Notes: generated from the letters alone by a model not told the origin. A stretch of DNA of 64,000 bases from Streptomyces angustmyceticus (GCF_019933235.1 NZ_CP082945.1:4092001-4156000); one strand, 5' to 3'. Shown: positions 8,122 to 17,866, numbered from the stretch's first letter. Translations and numbers: made by a program.

Positions 8122-9951
8122 ATGCAGCAAGCCAGTCTCCTCTCCGCCAGGTCCGCCCTGGGGCCGCAGGCCCGTGAGATGCGTCCGGTCCCGAGCGGCG
8201 ACCTGTGGTGGCTCACCGCCGTGGCCGTCCTCTTCACCGCCTGCCTGCTCGCCTCCGCCGTCGCCGTCCCCGGCCTGGGATGGGACGAGACGGTGTACCT
8301 CAGCCAGGTCGACCGCCAGGTGCCGGCCGCGTTCTTCAGCGCCCCGCGCGCCCGCGGTGTCAGCCTCCTGCTCGCCCCGATGGCCGCCCTGACGACCTCG
8401 GCGCCCGTGCTGCACTGCTACCTGGCGGTGCTCTCCGGCGCCGCGCTCCTGCTCACCCTGGGCATCTGGCGGCGCCTGCTGCCCGCCCCCGTACCGGCCC
8501 TGGGCGGCGCGCTGTTCGCCGGGCTGTGGATCACCCTCTTCTACGGTCCGCAGGCGATGCCCAACCTGTGGACCGCGTACGCCGCGCTCGCCGCCACCGG
8601 CTGTTTCCTGCGGGCCGTACGGCAGCCCTCCCGCCAACTGGCCCCGCGCGCCGACCGGCGGGCCGCCGCGGGGCTCGCCGTCGCGGTGGCCGTGGCCGCG
8701 CTGATGCGTCCCACCGACGCCGTCTGGCTGGCCGTGCCGCTCTTCGCCGCGGCGCTGTGTGTCCCCTCCTGGCGGCGCCCCGCCGTGCTGCTGGCGCTGC
8801 CGGCCGGCCTGGTGCTGGGGTGCGCCCAGTGGGTTGTGGAGGCGTATCTGTCCTACGGCGGGCTGCTGGGCCGGCTGCGGAGGGCCGCGCAGATCCAGGG
8901 CGGGCTGGGCTGGCACCTGTCCTTCGACGACCACGCACGGGCGCTCCAGGGCAGGACCCTGTGCCGCCCCTGCCATCTGACCTGGGATCACCCCGTGACG
9001 GCGGTGTGGTGGCTGGTGCTGCCGCTGGCGGTCGCCGGGGCGGTGTGGGCGGCGCTCCGCGCCCGCGAGCCCCGCGACGACCTGCACGGGTACGGGCCGG
9101 CGGCGCGCAGCGGTGCCCGGCACCCGCTCGGGCTGGCGCCCATCCGGCCCGGCAGCTTCGGCCCCGACCCGGCGGACGACACCACGCCCCACGGCGGACG
9201 GAACGGCTACGGTCCCGCCTGGCCGCTGGTGCGGCTGCGCGACTCCCGCGGCCCGCTGCACCGTTACGGTCCGGCCCCCGTCGTCCTTCCGGCGCTGGCC
9301 GGCCTCTGCCTCGCCGCCCCCTACCTCCTGACGGTGGACTACGCCGCCCCCCGCTTCCTGTTGCCGGCCTACGCGCTGCTGATGATGCCCGCCGCGTGGT
9401 TCCTGTACTGGCTGACCCACCTGCCGCGCCGTCATCACGCCTGGGCGGTGGCCCTCCTCGCCCTCGTGCTGCTGAGCCACCAGGTCGTCCAGCTGGTGGT
9501 GTGGCAGAAGATGGTGCGGAGCACCGCCCGTTCGCAGGCCGGTATCGAGCGGATCACCGCGTCGCTGCGGGCGGCCGGGGTGCGGCCGCCCTGTGTGGTG
9601 AGCGGCGAGGAAGCGGTACGGGTGGCGTACCGGGCGGGCTGCGCGTCCCGCCAGCCGCAGGGCCATGACGCCAGCATCACCCCCGCGGCGCTGGCCCGGC
9701 TGGGCGCGGGCCGCCCGGCCGCCGTGATCGTCGCGGGCGGGCAGCGCCCGCCGGACTACGCCCGGGGCTGGCGGCGGGTGACCCTCCCGCCGGTACCGGG
9801 CTTCCGGCTGCTGCACGCCTACCTGTCCCCGCCGGCCCGCCCCGCACCGGCGCACGCCCGCTCCGCACCGGCGGCCTCCCGCTCCGCACCGGCGCCTACC
9901 CGTCCCGCACCGGCGGCCTCCCGTCCCGCCCCGGCGCGTACTCACCCCTGA
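8122..9951 (+). CDS. GT-C-like membrane glycosyltransferase family protein
   Basis: About 609 residues with many hydrophobic helices. After the first membrane segment comes VPGLGWDETVYLSQ, resembling the acidic loop-1 motif of ArnT/PMT-type GT-C transferases, which take sugars from polyprenyl-phosphate donors outside the membrane. No acceptor can be proposed. The ATG at 8122 is chosen because upstream in-frame sequence to 7981 is Arg/Pro-rich and overlaps the parS neighbourhood. The C-terminus ends in a low-complexity Pro/Ala/Ser/Arg tail built from 21-bp repeats, which look recently expanded. The gene is convergent with metG. Confidence 0.7.
   Translation: MQQASLLSARSALGPQAREMRPVPSGDLWWLTAVAVLFTACLLASAVAVPGLGWDETVYLSQVDRQVPAAFFSAPRARGVSLLLAPMAALTTSAPVLHCYLAVLSGAALLLTLGIWRRLLPAPVPALGGALFAGLWITLFYGPQAMPNLWTAYAALAATGCFLRAVRQPSRQLAPRADRRAAAGLAVAVAVAALMRPTDAVWLAVPLFAAALCVPSWRRPAVLLALPAGLVLGCAQWVVEAYLSYGGLLGRLRRAAQIQGGLGWHLSFDDHARALQGRTLCRPCHLTWDHPVTAVWWLVLPLAVAGAVWAALRAREPRDDLHGYGPAARSGARHPLGLAPIRPGSFGPDPADDTTPHGGRNGYGPAWPLVRLRDSRGPLHRYGPAPVVLPALAGLCLAAPYLLTVDYAAPRFLLPAYALLMMPAAWFLYWLTHLPRRHHAWAVALLALVLLSHQVVQLVVWQKMVRSTARSQAGIERITASLRAAGVRPPCVVSGEEAVRVAYRAGCASRQPQGHDASITPAALARLGAGRPAAVIVAGGQRPPDYARGWRRVTLPPVPGFRLLHAYLSPPARPAPAHARSAPAASRSAPAPTRPAPAASRPAPARTHP
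9838..9950 (+). repeat. 21-bp tandem repeats encoding the C-terminal tail
   Basis: About five imperfect copies of a 21-bp unit beginning CCGCACCGGCG encode heptads such as SAPAASR and TAPAASR-like variants at the end of the GT-C-like protein. A degenerate copy continues past the stop codon. Confidence 0.7.
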
Positions 9952-10043
9952 CCGGCGAGTGCCCGCTCGGGACCGGTGGCCGTCCGGCCCGGACCGGGGA
10001 GTGGCGTCCGTCCCCGGCCACGGCCCGCCCGGCCCCGAACGCG

Positions 10044-10082
10044 CTCGCGCCCGTCCGGCCGCGAGGGCTGGACGGGCGCGAG
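10044..10082. terminator. Bidirectional hairpin between the GT-C-like gene and metG
   Basis: CTCGCGCCCGTCC (10044-10056) pairs with GGACGGGCGCGAG (10070-10082), a 13-bp perfect stem placed between two convergent genes. Confidence 0.65.
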
Positions 10083-10123
10083 GACGGATCTACTGCTCCG
10101 CCGCTAGGGCCGGCGGGCCGGGC

Positions 10124-11842
10124 TTACTGCTCCGCGCCGCCGAAGCGCTCGCGGTAGGACTCCAGGTCCTCCTCGGTGATCTTCGCGAAGAGCACCGGCG
10201 GGACCGTGAAGGGCGTCCCGGCGGGCACCGAGGCAAGCGCCCTGGCCTCCTCCGGGGAGACCCACACCGCGGTGTCGTTCTCCAGCGCGAAGGCCCCCCG
10301 CATCGCCTTGGCCGACGACGGGATGAAGGGCTCGGAGACGATCGCGTAGAGGTGGATGAGGTTCATCGCCGTACGCAGCGTCAGCGCCGCCGCGTCCTTG
10401 TCGGTCTTGATCTCCAGCCACGGGGCCTTCTCCTCCAGGTAGGAGTTGCCCGCGCTCCACAGGGCCCGCAGCGAGGCCGCGGCCTTGCGGAACTGCAGGG
10501 CCTCCATGTGGCCCTCGTACTCCGCCAGCAGCCCGGCGATCTCCTCGCCCAGCTTCTGCTCCGCGGCCCCGGGCTCGGCGCCCGCGGGCACCTCGTCACC
10601 GAACCGCTTCCGGGAGAACGACAGCACCCGGTTGACGAAGTTGCCGAGGGTGTCCGCCAGGTCCTTGTTGACCGAGGCCGAGAACAGCTCCCAGGTGAAG
10701 GAGGTGTCGTCGGACTCCGGGGCGTTGGCGATCAGGAAGTAGCGCCAGTAGTCGGCGGGCAGCAGCTCCAGCGCGGCGTCCGTGAAGATGCCGCGCCGCT
10801 GGGAGGTGGAGAACTTCCCGCCGTAGTAGTTGAGCCAGTTGAAGGCCTTGAGGAAGTCGACCTTCTTCCACGGCTCGCGGGTGCCCAGCTGGGTCGCCGG
10901 GAACATCACGGAGTGGAACGGCACGTTGTCCTTGGCCATGAACTCCGTGTACCGGACGTCGTCGGCCTCGTACCACCACGACTTCCAGTCGCGGCTGCCG
11001 TCGGAGACCGCGTCCGCCCACTCCTTCGTCGCCCCGATGTACTCGATCGGCGCGTCGAACCAGACGTAGAAGACCTTGCCCTCGGCCGCCAGCTCCGGCC
11101 ACACATCGGCCGGCACCGGCACGCCCCAGTCCAGGTCGCGGGTGATCGCCCGGTCCTGGAGGCCCTCGGTCAGCCACTTGTGCGCGATGGACGAGGCCAG
11201 CGTCGGCCACTCCTTGCTGCCGTTGCCGTCCAGCCAGCCCTCGACCTCGTGCTGCAGCTTCGACTGGAGCAGGAAGAGGTGCTTGGTCTCGCGCACCTCC
11301 AGGTCACCGCTGCCGCTGATCGCCGAGCGGGCGTCGATCAGGTCGGTGGGGTCGAGCACCCGGGTGCAGTTCTCGCACTGGTCGCCGCGCGCCTTGTCGT
11401 AGCCGCAGTGCGGGCACGTGCCGACGATGTAGCGGTCCGGCAGGAAGCGGTCGTCGGCGACCGAGAAGACCTGGCGGATCGCCCGCTCCTCGATGAAGCC
11501 GTTCTCGTGCAGCTTGCGCGCGAAGTGCTGCGTCAGCTCCACGTTCTCCTGCGAAGAGCTCCGGCCGAAGTAGTCGAAGTCGAGGCTGAAGCCCTCGTAG
11601 ATCGCCTTCTGCTTGTCGTGCTGCTCGGCGCAGAACGCGTCGACCGACTGGCCCGCGTCCTTCGCCGCCAGCTCGGCGGGGGTCCCGTGCTCGTCCGTCG
11701 CGCAGATGTAGAGGACGTCGTGGCCGCGCCGGCGCATATAGCGCGCGTACACGTCGGCCGGGAGCATGGACCCCACCATGTTGCCCAGGTGCTTGATCCC
11801 GTTGATGTACGGAAGGGCGCTGGTGATGAGGTGTCGAGCCAT
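10124..11842 (-). CDS. metG: Methionyl-tRNA synthetase
   Basis: A 572-residue class I synthetase charging tRNA-Met. It has the HIGH-equivalent H18-L-G-N, a zinc knuckle CPHCGYDKARGDQCENC and the KMSKS-equivalent KFSTS loop near residue 340, followed by a helical anticodon-binding domain. There is no C-terminal EMAP/dimerisation domain, which matches the shorter actinobacterial form. The ATG at 11842 is supported by the conserved start MARHLITSALPYINGIKHLG. It is the sole copy in the window. Essential housekeeping gene; the call is firm. Confidence 0.97.
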   Translation of the reverse strand: MARHLITSALPYINGIKHLGNMVGSMLPADVYARYMRRRGHDVLYICATDEHGTPAELAAKDAGQSVDAFCAEQHDKQKAIYEGFSLDFDYFGRSSSQENVELTQHFARKLHENGFIEERAIRQVFSVADDRFLPDRYIVGTCPHCGYDKARGDQCENCTRVLDPTDLIDARSAISGSGDLEVRETKHLFLLQSKLQHEVEGWLDGNGSKEWPTLASSIAHKWLTEGLQDRAITRDLDWGVPVPADVWPELAAEGKVFYVWFDAPIEYIGATKEWADAVSDGSRDWKSWWYEADDVRYTEFMAKDNVPFHSVMFPATQLGTREPWKKVDFLKAFNWLNYYGGKFSTSQRRGIFTDAALELLPADYWRYFLIANAPESDDTSFTWELFSASVNKDLADTLGNFVNRVLSFSRKRFGDEVPAGAEPGAAEQKLGEEIAGLLAEYEGHMEALQFRKAAASLRALWSAGNSYLEEKAPWLEIKTDKDAAALTLRTAMNLIHLYAIVSEPFIPSSAKAMRGAFALENDTAVWVSPEEARALASVPAGTPFTVPPVLFAKITEEDLESYRERFGGAEQ

Positions 11843-11969
11843 TGCCGGCTGCTCCCAAGTCGCTACGGTGAGTGAGGATTTGCTTTACGGAACGTCAATA
11901 TCGTACTGGACGGGCCGGGGGTGCCCGCGCGGCCTTTTCCGGGGCGGCCGGCCCGCCCGCCCAGCCCTC

Positions 11970-13559
11970 TCAGGCCGCCGCGTCCGCCGACTCCGCGCCC
12001 TCCGCGGCAGGGGCCCGGCCCTGTTGCGGGGCCCGGCCGTTGACCAGCAGCCCGGCGGCGAGTGCGGCCAGCAGCATGATCGCCGAGCCCACCCCGATGG
12101 CCACGGTGAACCCGTGCACCACCCCGCTCTTCACGATCCCGTCCCGCACCGCCGGGGTGAGTCCGAGAGCCCCGCCCCTGCGGGCCGCGTCCGCCAGACG
12201 ACCCGCGATGAACGTCGCGCTGGTCGAGGTCGCGATGGTGTTCAGCAGCGCCGTACCGATCGAACCGCCCACCTGCTGCGCCGTGTTGACCGTCGCGGAG
12301 GTGACGCCGGAGTCGTGCGGCGCCACCCCGGAGGTGGCCGTCGCCATCACCGGCATGAAGGTCAGGCCCATGCCGAGGCCGACGAGCAGCATGGCCGGCA
12401 GTACATGGGAGACGTAGGCGGGCTCGGTCGTCAGGAACGTCAGGGTGAAGAGCCCCGCGGACGCGAGGACGGCCCCCGGGACCATCAGGAACCGCGGCGG
12501 GATCCGGTGCAGCAGCCGCGCGGAGATCTGCGTCGAACCGACGACGATCGCGACCACCATCGGCAGGAACGCCACTCCGGTCCTGACCGGTGAATACCCG
12601 AGCACGGTCTGCAGGTAATAGGTCATGAACAGGAACATTCCGAACAGCCCGATGACCGCCAGCGCCATGGTCAGGAAGGCGCCCCCGCGATTCCGGTCGC
12701 GGACGATGTGCAGCGGCAGCAGGGGGTGGCGCGCCCGCGATTGCCACCAGGCGAAGGCGGCCAGCAGCACCACGCCCCCCACCAGCAACCCGAGGACCAG
12801 CCCGTCTCCCCAGCCCCGCGGCTCCGCTTCGCTGCACCCGTAGACGATCGCGACCAGGCCGCCGCAGCCCAGCACCACACCCGGGGCGTCCAGGGAGACG
12901 CGCCCCCGCTCGGGCCGGTCGCGCAGGAACACCGCGGCGCCGATGAACGCGATCACCGCGATCGGGACGTTCACATACAGGCACCAGCGCCAGTTCAGAT
13001 ACTCGGTCAGCAGCCCGCCGGCGATCAGCCCGATGGCCGCGCCGCCGCCCGCGATCGCCCCGTAGATCCCGAACGCCTTGCTCCGTTCCTTCCCGATGGT
13101 GAAGGTGGTGGTCAGCAGGGACAGCGCGGACGGCGCCAGCAGCGCGGCGAAGGCCCCCTGCAGCGCCCGCGCCCCGAACAGCAGCCCGGACCCGGTGGCC
13201 GCGCCGCCCAGCCCGGACGCGATCGCGAAGCCGACCAGCCCGATCATGAAGGTCTTCTTCCGCCCCACCAGGTCGGCGACCCGGCCGCCGAGCAGCAGCA
13301 GCCCGCCGAACGCGAGCGTGTACGCGGTGATCACCCACTGGCGGTTCGCGTCCGACATCCCCAGGTCCCGCTGGGCCGAGGGCAGCGCGATGTTCACGAT
13401 GCTGGCGTCCAGCACCACCATCAGCTGCGCGATGGCGATCACCACCAGCGCCCACCAGCGCCGGGGATCGGGCTCGGCCGCAAGGGCCCAGCTGGGAGTG
13501 GCGGGCCTGCGCGGTGCCGGAGGCGGCTCGCCGCCCCCCTCTCGGCTCGCCTCACCCAT
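11970..13559 (-). CDS. DHA2-family MFS drug exporter (EmrB/QacA type)
   Basis: A 529-residue, 14-helix major facilitator that probably extrudes drugs or secondary metabolites by proton antiport. The first helix contains IAQLMVVLDASIVNIALPSA, the DHA2 motif with a membrane Asp, and the loop 2-3 motif GGRVADLVGRKK follows. C-terminal residues are Ala/Glu-rich. The ATG at 13559 has GAGGTGGG upstream; an upstream in-frame start at 13598 adds a poor leader. No TetR or MarR regulator is adjacent, so regulation is unclear. Confidence 0.9.
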   Translation of the reverse strand: MGEASREGGGEPPPAPRRPATPSWALAAEPDPRRWWALVVIAIAQLMVVLDASIVNIALPSAQRDLGMSDANRQWVITAYTLAFGGLLLLGGRVADLVGRKKTFMIGLVGFAIASGLGGAATGSGLLFGARALQGAFAALLAPSALSLLTTTFTIGKERSKAFGIYGAIAGGGAAIGLIAGGLLTEYLNWRWCLYVNVPIAVIAFIGAAVFLRDRPERGRVSLDAPGVVLGCGGLVAIVYGCSEAEPRGWGDGLVLGLLVGGVVLLAAFAWWQSRARHPLLPLHIVRDRNRGGAFLTMALAVIGLFGMFLFMTYYLQTVLGYSPVRTGVAFLPMVVAIVVGSTQISARLLHRIPPRFLMVPGAVLASAGLFTLTFLTTEPAYVSHVLPAMLLVGLGMGLTFMPVMATATSGVAPHDSGVTSATVNTAQQVGGSIGTALLNTIATSTSATFIAGRLADAARRGGALGLTPAVRDGIVKSGVVHGFTVAIGVGSAIMLLAALAAGLLVNGRAPQQGRAPAAEGAESADAAA

Positions 13560-13712
13560 CACGACCCACCTCGCTCGGCTGGTACGGCTACCCGGCACCG
13601 CCCCGCCGGCCGGAAACGGGCGCTACGGGGAGGAAACGGGGCGCTTCATCCATTCAGCCTAGGCAGTGGGGCGGGGCGGCGCCTGCTGTGCCGGGGCGGG
13701 CCGGGAACGGCG

Positions 13713-13746
13713 CCGGCCGCGGCGGGCTCGGGGCCGCCGCGGCCGG
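13713..13746 (-). terminator. Hairpin downstream of the vWA gene
   Basis: A 13-bp perfect stem (13713-13725 with 13734-13746) and an 8-nt loop, 57 bp beyond the stop of the minus-strand vWA gene. Confidence 0.6.
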
Positions 13747-13802
13747 TCGGGTGTCGTCAGCTGACGGTGCGGACGAAGAGGAACGGGTGAGGGGCCCGGG
13801 GG

Positions 13803-15575
13803 TCAGTCGTCCTTGACGATGCCCGCGGTGCGGGCCTCGGCGAGCCACTCGGGGAACTCGACCATCAGCTGCTGGTAGAGCTCGTCGTGGGAGAGGCCGC
13901 GCGGGTCGCGGCCGGCGTGGAAGAAACCGGCGTTGTCGACGGCGCGCTTCTCCGGGACGGCCAGGTCGTCGAGCTTGCGGAGGAAGTCGAAGCCCTTGGC
14001 GTCCGGGTCCCCGAAGCCGATGAACTGCCAGAAGATCGGGAGTCCGGCCGCCTCGCAGAGCGCCTTCTCGGCGGCCGGCTTGGAGGTCGGGGCACCGTCG
14101 GTCTGGAAGATGACGAAGGCCGGCGCGGTGGAACCGGACTTCTTGTAGTGGTCGACGACGGCGTTGACGGCCCAGTGGTAGTTCGTACGGCCCATGTGGC
14201 CGAGACCGGCGTGCAGTTCCGCGATGCGGCCCTCGTAGTTGGCGAGGTCGATGTCGGCGGTGCCGTCGATGTCGGTGGAGAAGAAGACGACCGGGACGGT
14301 GGCGTCGTCGTCGAAGTGCGCGGCGAGGCCGAGGGCCTGCTCGGCGAGGTTCTGGACCGTGCCGTCCTTGTAGTAGTTGCGCATCGAGCCGGAGCGGTCG
14401 AGGACGAGGTAGACGGCGGCGCGCTGGGTGGCGAGGCCGTGCTTGTCCAGGGTGGCGCCCGCGGACTTGTAGAGGCTGAGCAGCGCGGGGGCGACGGCGG
14501 GGAGCGAACCGGGGGCGCCGGGGGTCTCGGGCCGGGGCTCGGCTTCCGCCGTTGCCGGGGCTGCTGCCCGGGGCTCGGGGGCCGTCTGGGGCTCGGGGGC
14601 GGCCGACGGGGCGGTGGGGGCGGCTTCGGGCGTCGCGTCCGCCTTTGCGTCCGCCTTCGGCTCCGGCTCGGGCTTCGCCTCCGCGTCGGCCTTCGGCTCC
14701 TCGGGCGCCGGGGCGGCAGCTTCGGGCTTCGTCTCCGCTTCGGGCGCCGGCTCCGGCTCGGGCGCGGCCGCCGGCTGGTCCGCGGCCTTTGCCTCGGTCT
14801 CGGTCTCGGCCTCGGGCTCCGGGGCGGGCTCCGCCGCCGCCTTCGCTTCCGGCTCGGGTGCGGTCCCGGGCTCTGCCGTCGGCTCGGCAACGGCCGCGGC
14901 CTCGGCGACGGCCGCGTCTGCGGGCTCCGCGACGACCTTGGAGTCCGCGGGCTCCGCCACGACCTCCGCCGCGGGCTCGGCCTTGGGCTCCGCCGCGTCG
15001 GCCGTCGCCTTCGCCTCGGCCACCGGCTCCGCGTCGGCCGTCGTCTTGGCCTCGGCCACCGACTCCGCCGCAGGCGCTTCCTTCACCTCTGCCGCCGACT
15101 CCGCCTGCGGCTCAGGGGCCTCAGCGGCCTCGGCGGGCGCGGCGGCCGGCTCGGCGTCCGCTGCCGGCGTCTGCGTCGGGTTGTCGAACGCCTGGCTCAC
15201 GAGGTCGGAGGCGGCCGGGGCGGCAGCCTCAGGGGCCTCGGCCTCGGCGTCGTCCCGTCCCGCGGAGGTCTTTTCCGCCTGGTCCGCCCGGCTCACCTGG
15301 TCGGCCCGCTCGCCCCGGTCCGCGTGGCCGCCCTGGGCCGGCAGCGTCGGGGTCTTCGGGGCGGGAGCGGGGTCGGTGTCCGGGGTCTCCGTGGGAGCCG
15401 TCCGGGCGGCCGGAACCTCGGCCTCCGGGGTCGCGGCACCCGGGGCGGACTCCGCGCGCGCCTCCGGGATGGTCGCGGACTCCGGCTTGTCGGCGCCGCT
15501 CGGGGCCGCGCCGGTTTCTTCACGGGTCGCCTTGGAGCGACCGAAAGCGTTGCGCAGCAGACTCCGAATGCCCAT
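13803..15575 (-). CDS. TerF-like vWA-domain protein with long Ala/Glu/Pro linker
   Basis: A 590-residue protein. A short basic N-terminus (MGIRSLLRNAFGRSK) is followed by about 330 residues of low complexity (A, E, P, K, D; about 25-360) and then a C-terminal vWA domain of the tellurium-resistance TerF type. The MIDAS motif DRSGSM is intact and GRTNYHWAVNAVVDHY fits the family. TerF/TerY-type vWA proteins act with TerD/TerC in stress and tellurite resistance, probably as metal-dependent protein-binding modules at the membrane. The linker is an imperfect repeat and probably varies in length between strains. A dyad lies upstream at 15611. A TerD gene occurs separately at 47.4 kb. Confidence 0.85.
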   Translation of the reverse strand: MGIRSLLRNAFGRSKATREETGAAPSGADKPESATIPEARAESAPGAATPEAEVPAARTAPTETPDTDPAPAPKTPTLPAQGGHADRGERADQVSRADQAEKTSAGRDDAEAEAPEAAAPAASDLVSQAFDNPTQTPAADAEPAAAPAEAAEAPEPQAESAAEVKEAPAAESVAEAKTTADAEPVAEAKATADAAEPKAEPAAEVVAEPADSKVVAEPADAAVAEAAAVAEPTAEPGTAPEPEAKAAAEPAPEPEAETETEAKAADQPAAAPEPEPAPEAETKPEAAAPAPEEPKADAEAKPEPEPKADAKADATPEAAPTAPSAAPEPQTAPEPRAAAPATAEAEPRPETPGAPGSLPAVAPALLSLYKSAGATLDKHGLATQRAAVYLVLDRSGSMRNYYKDGTVQNLAEQALGLAAHFDDDATVPVVFFSTDIDGTADIDLANYEGRIAELHAGLGHMGRTNYHWAVNAVVDHYKKSGSTAPAFVIFQTDGAPTSKPAAEKALCEAAGLPIFWQFIGFGDPDAKGFDFLRKLDDLAVPEKRAVDNAGFFHAGRDPRGLSHDELYQQLMVEFPEWLAEARTAGIVKDD

Positions 15576-15610
15576 CGGCGAACCTCTCTTGCGGGTGCTG
15601 GGTGCGGCGT

Positions 15611-15631
15611 ATGTCCGTGAAGCACGGACAT
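15611..15631. promoter_or_regulatory. Operator-like dyad upstream of the vWA gene
   Basis: ATGTCCGTG and CACGGACAT are perfect inverted 9-bp arms separated by AAG, starting 36 bp upstream of the vWA gene start. The position suits a repressor or activator site, although a transcript hairpin is also possible. Confidence 0.45.
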
Positions 15632-16368
15632 GTCCCTGACCAGGACGGATACGTAAGGGTAGCGGCCGGGACCGGCCTCACAGTGGGACCCCGCGCCTGG
15701 TTTGGTGGGCCATCCGGGGGTGTTGCGGAGGCGGATGGTTTCAGCCGACCGGGCCCGGCTGCGTTCGCCCTGCGTACGAGGTTGTCCGGCCGCCCGCACC
15801 CGTTCCCCGGCCGTCCACAAAACCTCCCCGCAGTCCGTACGAGCACCCTGCCGCGACGTACCACCGCCCCGTCGGCAGCCCGCCCCGACTGCCCCGACCG
15901 TACGCACCGCCCGCCCCGCCCCCGTGCACCGCCCCCGCCCCTCGCCCCCGCGCCCGCACAGCACACGCCGCCCTCCCCCCATACGGCATGCGGGTGACCG
16001 GGCGAGGAGGTGAGGGGGCCGGGGCGAGCGCGGCGGAGCCCGCGTCGCAAGGGCCGGACACGGAAGGTGAGTTGAGGGGTGCCCCCGTGTGGTGGGTGGG
16101 GAGCGGGAGGACGTAACGGGACATCGGGGCGCGAGAGGTCCCGGGCCCCCTGGGGGCGGAGGGTTCTCCCCGTCCCACGGGAGCCCCTCCCCACATCACG
16201 CCGCGGAAACGAAGTGGCAAGAGCTGGGTAAGAACTGAGTCGCTCAGGTATCCGATGCGCAGGTGTGCCCGTCTTCTCCGGTGACCATTGTCCGGAGCCG
16301 CCCGTTGTGCCATAGGCGGCCGTTGAGAAGGCAAGAACCCTTTCGAGGGTGACGGGAGATGTGGGCGC
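15632..16368. other. Long intergenic region without a convincing gene
   Basis: About 740 bp between the divergent vWA and esterase genes. Minus-strand open frames here are Arg/Gly/Pro-rich and lack family features or a good start. The stretch near 16200-16370 has lower GC and probably holds the esterase promoter. Confidence 0.5.
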
Positions 16369-17682
16369 ATGGGGCTGACCAGTCAGTCGCTCGAGTACAC
16401 GGTGATCGTGCTGGCGGTGGCCTGTGTCGCCGCCACGGTGTGGCTCTGGCCCCGGTTGTCGAGGCGCGGGGTCGGCCCCGTCCTGGGCAGACTGGGCGCC
16501 ATCGTGGTCACCCAGGTGTCGATCGTTTGTGCGCTCGCCCTCGCCGTGAACACGAACTTCGAGTTCTACGGCGACTGGGACGAGCTGCTCGGCAACAACG
16601 ACAAGGCCCCGGTGTCCGTGAGCGAGGGCGGCGGGCAGTACGCCTCGGTCGGCAACATGAAGGGCGGGCTGGTCCAGCCGGCCGGTCCGCAGGGCCTCGA
16701 TCGGGTGACCGGGCTTCCCAAGGGGCCCGCGGACAAGGTGGGCAAGGTCGAGTCCGTACGGATCGTCGGCCGCCGCACCCGGGCCATCAACCCCGGCTTC
16801 GTGTATCTGCCGCCGCAGTACTTCCAGCAGCAGTTCCGCCGGCAGCGGTTCCCCGTCATGGTCGTCATCAGCGGCTACCCGGGCGGGATCATGAACCTCG
16901 CGCAGCACCTCCAGGTGCCGCAGAACGCCGGCCGGCTGATCGCGCAGGGCCGGATGCAGCCGACGGTGATCGTGATGGTCCGGCCGACGATCGCACCGCC
17001 GCGGGACACCGAGTGCGTGGACGTGCCGGGCGGGCCGCAGGCCGAGACGTTCTTCACCAAGGACCTGCCGGACGCCATGAAGTCGGCCTACCGGGTGGGC
17101 CACGACCCCAGCGCCTGGGGCGCGTTCGGATACTCGTCCGGCGGTACGTGCTCGCTGCAGCTGGCGATGCGCAACCCGCACGCCTACACCTCCGCGGTCT
17201 CGCTCTCCGGCGACTACGCGATCAAGGACGACCTGACCACCGGCAGTCTCTTCGGCCCCGGCGCCCAGGGCGCCCAGCGGGAGCGCGAGCACGATCTGCT
17301 GTGGCGGCTGAAGAACCTGCCCGCGCCGCAGATCTCCGCGCTGGTCGCCAGCAGCCGTAAGGGCGAGGCGGACTACGGCGAGACCATGAAGTTCCTCCAC
17401 GCCGCCAAGTCGCCGATGTCGGTGGACTCGATCATCCTGCCGCAGGGCAGTCACCAGTTCGCGACCTGGCGCCGCGAGGTCGTGCCCGCCCTGGAGTGGC
17501 AGAGCCAGCAGCTGACCTTCCCGCAGGACACCGAGGCGGCCGCCCCGCAGCGCAAGCCGAACGCGGGGGCGCCGGGCAAGAGCGGCGCCCCGGGCCCGCA
17601 GCGGACCGGGCCGTCCAAGGCGCCGACGACGTCCGACGACAAGGGCCGCCGTCGGGTGGAGGCGGAGCGCCCCCGGGGGTAG
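16369..17682 (+). CDS. Membrane-anchored esterase (esterase D/PF00756-like alpha/beta hydrolase)
   Basis: 437 residues. Two N-terminal membrane helices (about 8-28 and 41-62) are followed by an extracytoplasmic esterase domain of the mycolyltransferase/esterase-D superfamily. The nucleophile elbow is G254-Y-S256-S-G258, preceded by the oxyanion-side block FPVMVVISGYPGG. A late His (QGSHQF) suits the triad. The C-terminal 60 residues are charged and Pro-rich. The likely role is hydrolysis or acyl transfer at the cell envelope; substrate unknown. It is a single gene, followed by a strong terminator. Confidence 0.85.
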   Translation: MGLTSQSLEYTVIVLAVACVAATVWLWPRLSRRGVGPVLGRLGAIVVTQVSIVCALALAVNTNFEFYGDWDELLGNNDKAPVSVSEGGGQYASVGNMKGGLVQPAGPQGLDRVTGLPKGPADKVGKVESVRIVGRRTRAINPGFVYLPPQYFQQQFRRQRFPVMVVISGYPGGIMNLAQHLQVPQNAGRLIAQGRMQPTVIVMVRPTIAPPRDTECVDVPGGPQAETFFTKDLPDAMKSAYRVGHDPSAWGAFGYSSGGTCSLQLAMRNPHAYTSAVSLSGDYAIKDDLTTGSLFGPGAQGAQREREHDLLWRLKNLPAPQISALVASSRKGEADYGETMKFLHAAKSPMSVDSIILPQGSHQFATWRREVVPALEWQSQQLTFPQDTEAAAPQRKPNAGAPGKSGAPGPQRTGPSKAPTTSDDKGRRRVEAERPRG

Positions 17683-17708
17683 CCGCAGGGCAGCTGAGCA
17701 GTACCGCG

Positions 17709-17738
17709 CAGGGGCGCCGGAGTTGTCCGGCGCCCCTG
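17709..17738 (+). terminator. Terminator after the esterase gene
   Basis: A perfect 12-bp stem CAGGGGCGCCGG/CCGGCGCCCCTG with a 6-nt loop, 26 bp after the stop. Confidence 0.75.
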
Positions 17739-17866
17739 TGGCGTGTGTGCGGCCGTGGCACGGGCCCGCGGCGGCTGCCCGTCGTCCGTCACATGATTCG
17801 CCGGACCCCGGGTAACCGAACGTCCCATCGGCGCACTGCGCATCTCGCACACCGGGGAGTGACCTC

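Noticed and set aside
15741..16370. 209-codon frame in the long intergenic region
   Set aside because: Arg/Gly/Pro-rich, no Shine-Dalgarno, no recognisable motif, and it covers the probable esterase promoter.
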